A program made the translations under genes and the position numbers. From positions 16,465,192 to 16,529,191 of the forward strand of contig CM076854.1 of the NCBI GenBank assembly GCA_039519185.1: a stretch of 64,000 nt of DNA, given 5' to 3'. The stretch comes from Astragalus membranaceus. Taxonomy: Eukaryota; Streptophyta; Magnoliopsida; Fabales; Fabaceae. Below the pieces are notes generated by a model. That model made no database searches. It was not told the origin of the DNA and saw nothing but the letters and a program-made list of their open reading frames with translations. Positions within the stretch are counted from its first letter, which is position 1. Each line of letters opens with the position of its first letter. Shown piece by piece: positions 56,331 to 64,000 of this stretch.

Positions 56331-58226
56331 CATCCCTCGGTCGGAGTTGAAAACAATTTTCTATGATAAACGTCGACTAGCTAGAGATCAAGATAAATAA
56401 CGTTATTATTTATGATGTCGCCACTACCGCTACTTCTTCTGATGATTCGTTGACGCCGAACTCACACTTCTTTCATACAGTTGTTGGGAAAGCTTCTACG
56501 TCTCTGTCAAAAATGATTCAGAATCTTGGAATTTATTTGCCATAGTTCTCCGTACCATCTATAGAATATTGAGTCATCATGCTCAAATACTCTATAGAAC
56601 TGTACTAAGAAGGACTGGCAACCACATTGGCGAAACCCCTAACTAACTAGACCTAACTACCACAATTCAAAAGGATTGGACTGCTCTAATACCATTAAAG
56701 TTATACCTTATCTTCATCAGCTACTTGAACTAAAACTATATATTGAACATTCATGGTACATAGAAAGCAAAAAATTAAAAACTCGAAGCATTATCGAGCT
56801 AAACCACCCAAATTTCAATTAATAACTACACTTATCGCGTAAATGTACATACATCATAACTTGAATTAACATTGAAATTTAATGCATTATAATGTTACAT
56901 CTTCTGTACATATTAAAGGACTCCAAAATCGAGCCTAAATCTCTATGGCCTTCCTCAATGTCTTTCAACAAAGCTCATATGAAAGCAATAACAATCAGGA
57001 ATATGAGATATAAAATCTCAGTGAGTCTTTCTCAGTCCCCTAACAACATAACTTCTAACAATCACCACATAATCATTTTTAAGAACCATACAAGCATAAG
57101 ATACTAAATTCATACAAACACATTAACTTGGAAAAGTTCGTTGTTCCTTGTCTTCAAAAAATTTCTTGAGGGTCTTTTGCGCTTCAAGCCAGAAAACTAT
57201 GCCAAGATTTCGGTCACATATTATTCCACGAGACCCCGAATAGACATTCTCGTTTTGGTACTTAGGTCACAATCCTTTGTAGTTATGAGGATCTAAAATT
57301 ATTTTCACATATTAAACAGGCATATCCTCAATATAAGTCTCCTTTGTACTTATGGGATTCTAAAACCATTTTTACATACTAACCAGGCATTTGGCAAGGT
57401 TACACATTGGATCTTAGTACCTCAGGGGATTAGTCTTTGCAGTTGCGCACATGGAATATCTTGTTTTATAAAAATAAAAAAATAAAGCATTGTGAAGTTT
57501 CCATGCAAACTCTATTATAAACACATCACAAAGTTTGCTTTGATCTTTTTAGTGATTTAGGAATCACTTTCAATTAGACATAACAATCATACTCACATTT
57601 ATTGACAATGAAATTGATAACTTAACTTATTCTAATCTTTTTGAGGTTTTGAGTTGAGGCTAAAACATTGGTTGGTAGCCACCACACTTGGATCATTACT
57701 AGTTTTAACCATCACTTTGATTTAACACTTTATTTGGATTATAATGGTATCATGTTCTTGTTCAAGGATCATAAAACATCATTAACATCTTTTCAAATCA
57801 TTATTGTACTCATAAATGCATAAAAACATAGTTTTAGGGCTTAACGAATTCAAACAGACCCAACCACAATGGATGAGCCAACTTAGACTCGCTCAGACTA
57901 TGAAGGCTCAAAGGCTGAGGTGATCACTTAATGAGCTGTAGCCTGCTTAGCGGGTGGCAAACAGTTCTATGGTCCAAGTGTAGGTCACTTTGATGGCTAA
58001 GCGAGCTTATGCGAACTTGTGCAGGTACAGAAGCAAGAATTCATGAAAAACACTATGCAAAACACAAATTTTAACATCAAAATCATCAAATAGCTTATAA
58101 GAACCCATAAAACACATGTAATCCAACCCAAAATTGATAATGCCAACATACTCTCGAGATTATCAAACATCCAATCAATAATCAAGTAGAATTTGCCAAT
58201 AAAAGAGCTTATAAATTGATACATGT
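56331..58226. other. LTR-like non-coding DNA
   Basis: Near 57015-57045 the stretch AAAATCTCAGTGAGTCTTTCTC resembles the CTCAGTGAGTT region of the other LTR-like sequences (minus strand of 32445-32475). There are two related motifs around CCTTTGTA-TTATG (57270-57350). It continues beyond the copia insertion at 63787. No reading frame is supported. Confidence 0.4.
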
Positions 58227-58516
58227 TGTTAAAGGATACATTTGCAATTAGCTATACTTGCAATACATATTTGTAATTAGGAATATTTTCAACTCAATTC
58301 AATAGATGACCTGCTGCTGCAGGTAAACTGTATAGGCTACCTGCTGTCATAGGTCAAAATCAGCCAATGAATATAAGCTGTAGAAATCAAAAGATGTAAA
58401 TCAACAATTGACAAAAATCAATTCAAGATACACAGAGAAGCTGTAACAGAATTCTGTTACAGCATTTTCCATTGCATTCCAAAGCTATTATCAATGGCAA
58501 TCATCATCTTCTAACA
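58227..58516 (+). repeat. Left LTR of the copia element
   Basis: 290 bp, TG...CA. Carries the short inverted pair CTGTAACAGAATTCTGTTACAG near 58441-58462, a perfect palindrome close to the 3' end that is also present in the right LTR. Confidence 0.95.
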
Positions 58517-61500
58517 TGGTATCTTCGAGTTCCGGCGAATCCTCGCCTTCCGCCGCCGCAAGGGACGCTGACGCGGTCCACAATGATGAAACAGTCGTCG
58601 TAAAAAACTCAGCCACAATCGGTACCTTCGATCTTCTCTCTATGAACACGAAAACATTTGCAGCCATTTCTGAGAAGCTTGACACCGAAAACTATCTCCT
58701 CTGGTGCCAGCAGGTGGAATCGGTGATCAAGGCACACCGATTGCATCACTTCTTAGTCAATCCAACGGTTCCTCTACAGTTTCTCACTGTTGAAGATGCT
58801 ACCTCTGAAACTGTTAATCCCGAATTCACGAAATGGGAGTAACAAGACCAGTTACTGCTTGCGTGGCTCCAATCTACTCTGTCACGCAAAATGCTCACTC
58901 GCGTCATCGGATCGAAGCACGCATGGAAACTCTGGGACAAAGTCCACTCCTATTTTCAAATTCACACTCAGGCGAAGTCGCGACAGCTCCGATCTGAACT
59001 GCGCAACACATCTCTTGAAGGAAAGTCAGTTTCGGAGTTTCTGCAGAAAATCCAGTTGCTTGTAGACTCTCTGAAGGCAATTGGTAAACCAATTTCGAAG
59101 CGTGAACACCTGGATGTGATTCTTTAAGGCTTACCACAAGATTATGAATCAACAATTTCTCTAATTTGTGGAAAATTTGATCCAATTTCTATTGAAGAGG
59201 TGGAGACTCTCCTTCTAGGTCATGAAGCGCGCTTGGAGCGATTTCGCAAATCCCCTGTTCCAACAGTGAATATGACTACTACCTCTACGAATTCTGATCA
59301 GGATCATCCTCAGCAGGAACAAACGCCTAACAGCAACACCAATTCCTCTTTCACAGATCAACGTGGAATGCGCGGTGGCGCTCGTGGTGGCCGTGGACGT
59401 GGTGGTCGCAGCAATGTGCAGTGTCAGGTTTGCTATAAGGTAGGGCATGATGCCTCCATTTGCTTTCATCGTTTCAAACGTGATTATGTACCTAGTGGCA
59501 ATCTGTCTGCACCACCTAGCTCTGGCTTTCCCTCTCAGCCTGGTGCTCAATCACCATGGACTCCTCAGTCTGGTACTCAGTCACCATGGCACACACCTGC
59601 ATCACAAATGTGGCCTGCGTATCCTTGGCATGATTATATTTGGCAGCAGATGCTCAATCCAAGGCCATCACCTCCACCACAGCAGCACTTGCCTTATTCT
59701 CCTATGCCTCTTGCCTTTGCTGCACCTGCACCTATCACTCCACAAGCTCGTCCTCAGGCCTTTCTCACAGCAGCTTCACCTGCCACACCAAGCTATTATG
59801 GTGACACAGCAGCTTCACATCATGTGACCACACAAGGACAGCAGATTCAGCAACTCTCTCCGTTTGAAGGTCCTGATCAGATCTTCATTGGCAATGGTCA
59901 AGGTGTGGCTGTCTCCTCTGTTGGTAATTCTATTTTTAAGTCACCTATTAACCCTTACAAGGAGCTAATCCTGAATAACTCAAAACCTACCTCTGCTGAA
60001 CATTGTATTACACCTACTGTTAATATGGTATCTGCCTTTAATAATACTTTCTCTACTTGGCATAACAGGCTTGGTCATCCAAGTCTGGCTGTCCAAAAAG
60101 CAATTCTTAAACACTGTAATATTCCTTGTACAAGCAAACAATCTCTTGATTTCTGTGCATCATGTTGCTTGGGTAAAGCTCACAGGCTACCATCACACAC
60201 ATCCACCACTGAATACACAACCCCTCTAACACTGATCTTCACTGATATGTGGGGCCCTACACCTATACAGTCCTCTACAGGATTCACTTATTATATGTCC
60301 TTTGTTGATGCTCACACACGATTTACTTGGATTTACTTACTGAAGAAGAAATCTGATGCACTTATCACCTTTCAACACTTCAAAACTTTGGTTGAAAATC
60401 AATTTCCATACAAAATAAAGGCAGTCCAATCTGACTGGGGTGGTGAATTTCGCCCCTTCTCTCAACTGCTTCAGCACATAGGGATTGAACATAGACTGAT
60501 TTGTCCACACACACACCATCAAAATGGTGTTATTGAAAGAAAGCATAGGCACATTGTTGAGTTGGGACTCACCTTGATGGCTCAAGCTAAGTTGCCACTC
60601 AAATTTTGGGATCATGCTTTTATAACAAGTGTCTTTCTGATCAACAGATTACCTACAGCCTCACTCAACTTTGACATTCCCTTTGTCAAGTTGTTCAAAA
60701 TTAACCCTGACTACAGTGCCCTAAGAGTGTTTGGCTGTTCCTGCTTTCCCCTCCTAAGGCCTTATAACAAGCATAAACTTCAATTTAGATCACAAGAGTG
60801 TGTCTTCCTAGGCTACTCTCCAGCTCACAAAGGTTACAAGTGCCTTTCCCCTAATGGAAGATTGTATATTTGCAAGGATGTTGTATTCAATAAAATCAGG
60901 TTTCCATACTCAGAATGGGTAACTTCTAAACTCAAATCACCCACAATTGAGCCTGCTATCACAAGCAACATTCCTGTGATACACACACACACAGTACTGC
61001 TGCAACCTCAACTGAAACTGTCTCTACTGACACTACTCCTGTGATACACACAAACACCTCTGCTCCAACAGCCATCTCTCCCACCAACACTTTGACATTC
61101 TCTCCAACAGCCACTGTCCCTACTGTTACTACTCCAACAGCTGCGCCAGTAGCCTCCACTTCACCTGCAGCAATCACTTCACCTGCAGTAACTAGTCCTG
61201 CTCCAACATCAACTCCAAATGCTGATAACTTCACTTCACCTGCCTCTCCTAGTACTCACAACATGCATCCTATGCAAACTAGGTCAAAGTCAGGCATTGT
61301 ATGTCCTAAAATACATCCCACTTTGCTATTAACTCATGCTGAACCAAGCACCACTAAACAGGCCCTCTCCAGTCCTAAATGGCTGGCAGCAATGCAAGAT
61401 GAATACAATGCATTATTGACTAACCAAACATGGCACCTAGTTGATCTCCCACCCAACAAAACACCTATTGGGTGCAAGTGGGTTTTTAGGGTCAAGGAAA

Positions 61501-63478
61501 ACCCGGATGGCACAGTCAACAAATACAAGGCTAGGCTTGTGGCCAAAGGCTTCCATCAACAATATGGGGCTGACTACACAGAAACATTTGCACCAGTCAT
61601 CAAACCAGTCACTATCCGTACAATACTGACCTTAGCTCTCTCCCAAAAATGGCCTCTTCAACAACTAGATGTTAACAATGCTTTCCTAAATGGGATATTG
61701 GAAGAAGAAGTCTACATGGTCCAACCCCCAGGCTTTGTCTCCTCCAAGCCTCATCAACTTTGCAAACTAAAAAAGGCCATTTATGGGTTAAAACAGGCTC
61801 CAAGAGCCTGGTTCAACAGGCTAAGAGAAACTCTGTTGAGCTTTGGGTTTAACTCAAGTAAGTGTGACCCCTCACTATTCATCTACAACCACAAGTCAGC
61901 TCTTGTATACATGTTAGTCTATGTTGATGACATTATAGTGACAGGCAACAACTCCAGTGTCATTCACACCTTAGTCAAGAAGCTGAACTCTGTATTTTCA
62001 TTAAAAGACCTTGGCTCTCTTGACTACTTTCTTGGCATAGAGGTCAAATCTCAACCAAATGGTTCCCTCTATCTCACTCAGGGAAAATATATCAGAGATT
62101 TATTATCCAAAACTAACATGCTTGCTGTAAAACCTTTACCTACTCCTATGGTACCTAGTTGCAAACTAACCAAAACAGGATCTGAACCACTTGACCAACC
62201 CTATACAGATCTGTTGTAGGTGCATTGCAGTATGCCACAATAACAAGGCCTGGCATCACCTTTCCTGTCAACAAGGTGTGCCAGTTCATGGCAAGTCCCC
62301 TAGAGGCTCACTGGTTGGCTGTCAAGCGCATCCTAAGATACCTAAAGGGTACTGCTGCATGGGGCATTATCCTCAAGCCAACTCTGTCTACTCCTCTTTC
62401 ATTAACAGCATACTGTGATGCAGACTGGGGATCAGACCCTGATGACAGAAGGGAGGACGACTCCAGGCAGAACCCTATTTACTTCGTCAGCAAAGTCCTA
62501 TAAGGGCCCGAGATTTGATACCAGAAAGTAGAGAAACTGGCCCTGGCGTTGGTGATTGTTGCTCGAAGAATGAGGGCGTATTTCATGGCTCACCAGATCG
62601 TACTCAGGACCGATCAGCCGATCAGACAAATTCTACATAGACCAGACCTGACAGGGTGAATGATTAAATGGGTGGCCAAACTCTCCGAGTTTGGAATCAA
62701 ATATGAAGCTAGGTCGGCGGAAAAAGCACAGGTGCTGGCCGATTTCAACGCTGAAATGACCTCGTCCTCAGAAGAAAGACCTCAACCCACATGGACCTTA
62801 CATGTTGACGGGTCTGATCCTTGAAAACTCTGAAGCGTTGACCATAGAAGTGTCGCTCACATTTTCTTTCTCCACCTCGAACAACCAGGCCGAGTATGAA
62901 GCATGCGTCCCCGGGTTGATGCTCGCCCAAGAATTCACTCTCACCAGAGTTGAGCTCCACTCTGACTCCCTCTTAGTGGTTTCGCAGATCAAAGAGTTGT
63001 TTGATGCAAAAGACGTGGTCCCCCAAAAATACCTAGCAAGGGTAAGAGAACCACCGGAGTGTGATCAGGAGCATGCATATTCATTGGTGATAACTTGGTA
63101 TCTTGGTGGGCCAAGAAACAAGCCATTGTGTCCAGGTCCAGCACTGAGGCAGAATACAGGAGCCTTGCATTGGCTACAGCTGAAGTCTTGTGGATACAGT
63201 CTTTGCTCACTGAACTGGGTATCTCCTTCAAACCCCCCACAGTGTTGTGTGACAACCAAAGCACTGTATCTCTAGCTCACAATCCTGTTCTTCATGCAAG
63301 AACCAAACATATGGAGTTAGACTTGTTCTTCCTTCGAGAAAAGGTTCTGCAGAAGCAACTGTCAGTGCAGCACATTTCGGGTCAACTGCAAAGAGCTGAT
63401 GCTTTAACTAAGGCTCTCCCCAATCAAAGGTTTGAGGAACTCAGATCCAAACTCACAGTTGTTGACACAAGCTACTGA
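58516..63478 (+). pseudogene. Copia gag-pol remnant
   Basis: gag opens at 58516 (MVSSSSGESS) with FAAISEKLDTENYLLWCQQV; stops at 58840 and 59125 interrupt it. From 59200 a 614-residue frame has a CX2CX4HX4C zinc knuckle at residues 75-88, a protease-like DTAASHHVT at 202-210, WHNRLGHPS with CASCCLGKAHR, and an integrase core (TDMWGP, SDWGGEF, GVIERKHRH). An AC repeat near 60985-60993 shifts the frame. From 61041 reverse transcriptase follows with WKLVD-type WHLVDLPPNK, KARLVAKGF, YGLKQAPRAWF and catalytic YVDDIIVTG. After another shift at 62216 come RNase H pieces: LTAYCDADWG, an interruption, then DNLVSWWAKKQ and STEAEYRSLA. Not functional. Confidence 0.92.
62453..63050 (+). pseudogene. Ty3-gypsy RNase H fragment embedded in the copia RNase H
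   Basis: Reads DDSRQNPIYFVSKVL, KLALALVIVARRMRAYFMA, RTDQPIRQILHRPDLTG and IKWVAKLSEFGIKYEARSA, then TWTLHVDG, SFSTSNNQAEYEACVPGL and HSDSLLVVSQIKELFDAKD. This is the RT-linked RNase H followed by an archaeal-type RNase H of a Tat-lineage Ty3-gypsy element. It has stops and shifts. It falls between copia DDRR and the CCACCGG that continues copia RNase H, with no target duplication and no transposon ends. Confidence 0.88.
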
Positions 63479-63492
63479 GTTTGTGGGGGCGT

Positions 63493-63781
63493 GTTAAAGG
63501 ATACATTTGCAATTAGCTATATTTGCAATACATATTTGTAATTAGGAATATTTTCAACTCAATTCAATAGATGACCTGCTGCTGCAGGTAAACTGTATAG
63601 GCTACCTGCTGTCATAGGTCAAAATCAGCCAATGAATATAAGCTGTAGAAATCAAAAGATGTAAATCAACAATTGACAAAAATCAATTCAAGATACACAG
63701 AGAAGCTGTAACAGAATTCTGTTACAGCATTTTCCATTGCATTCCAAAGCTATTATCAATGCCAATCATCATCTTCTAACA
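63493..63781 (+). repeat. Right LTR of the copia element
   Basis: 289-bp counterpart of the left LTR. Differences seen: CTATATTTG for CTATACTTG, one A fewer in TTTGTATTAGG, and CAATGCC for CAATGGC. Confidence 0.95.
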
Positions 63782-63786
63782 CATGT

Positions 63787-64000
63787 TTCAATAACAGTTT
63801 AGCATGCTGCAAAAGAAACTTCACATAACAAATTCAAAATTTTGATCATGAATTCAAGGAAAGAGTTTTCATGCTACAACCTATTGTGGGTCTTATGGGT
63901 GGCCACCTTAAAAATCCCCAAAAAAACAAATAAAGGAGTTCACCTTAGCGAGACTCGCAATGTAACATCCCTAGTTTGGTTAATTTCGCATAACGAAATT
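63787..64000. other. Flank of the copia element and start of another TGTAACATCC sequence
   Basis: 63787-63962 continues the LTR-like DNA interrupted by copia. At 63962 TGTAACATCCCTAG begins. It matches the opening of the solo LTR read on the minus strand (TGTAACATCCCC), so a further LTR-like end probably starts here and runs out of the window. Confidence 0.4.

Larger units (their letters stand above)
58227..63781 (+). mobile_element. Ty1-copia LTR retrotransposon, degenerate, 5.56 kb
   Basis: LTRs of 290 bp (58227-58516) and 289 bp (63493-63781), starting TGTTAAAGG and ending TTCTAACA, differ at two substitutions and one base deletion. A 5-bp duplication CATGT flanks the element (58222-58226, 63782-63786). 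A TGGTATC primer site overlaps the left LTR end and a polypurine GTTTGTGGGGGCG precedes the right LTR. Domain order gag, protease, integrase, RT, RNase H is the copia order. A 598-bp foreign segment sits inside RNase H (62453-63050). Confidence 0.95.

Overview
The window looks like nuclear DNA of a flowering plant, most likely a legume. It has spliced genes with GT-AG introns, one host gene whose conceptual exons read as plant vacuolar ATPase subunit C, and many plant transposable elements (Ogre/Tat Ty3-gypsy, Ty1-copia, L1-type LINE, Helitron, SINE, MITE). The legume assignment is inferred from the Ogre element and the SINE style; no species can be named. No rRNA genes, tRNA genes, CRISPR arrays or bacterial-style operons were seen.

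Layout. 1-4659 (minus strand): VHA-C, the V-ATPase subunit C gene; ten exons are visible and the last one lies outside the window. 4894-5026: a SINE in the promoter-proximal DNA. 5045-33601: one stack of nested insertions. The outermost layer is a small terminal-inverted-repeat DNA element with an 8-bp duplication. Inside it sits an L1-type LINE (5307-33449), which has been split by three later insertions: a 2.2-kb solo LTR (7267-9494), a 17.9-kb Ogre-like retrotransposon (9858-27767), and a Helitron (28655-33197) that carries a partial tandem copy of its own 5' end and part of a relative of the solo LTR.

33685-34178 is a MITE with a SINE inside it. 34310-41480 is a two-copy direct repeat; the first copy is split by a 6-kb Helitron (34491-40549) carrying pieces of host genes, and the second copy shows the empty site. 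41502-43050 is a Helitron-like 5' piece, 43076-45730 holds LINE fragments, and 45811-46864 is a foldback, Mutator-like element built from alternating inverted half-sites. 47407-51257 is a small non-autonomous LTR element with only gag (TR-GAG type) and an array of 117-bp repeats. 52244-58226 is LTR-like non-coding DNA with one decayed reading frame. 58227-63781 is a decayed Ty1-copia element whose RNase H domain is interrupted by a piece of a Ty3-gypsy RNase H gene. A further LTR-like end begins near 63964.

Functionally, VHA-C is the only host gene that looks functional. The Ogre element is the most complete mobile element: its pol frame is open, its LTRs are almost identical and its 5-bp target duplication is perfect, but its ORF1 and gag are broken by frame changes, two of which coincide with homopolymers. 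Everything else is decayed or non-autonomous. All assignments were read by eye from motifs; no search was run.
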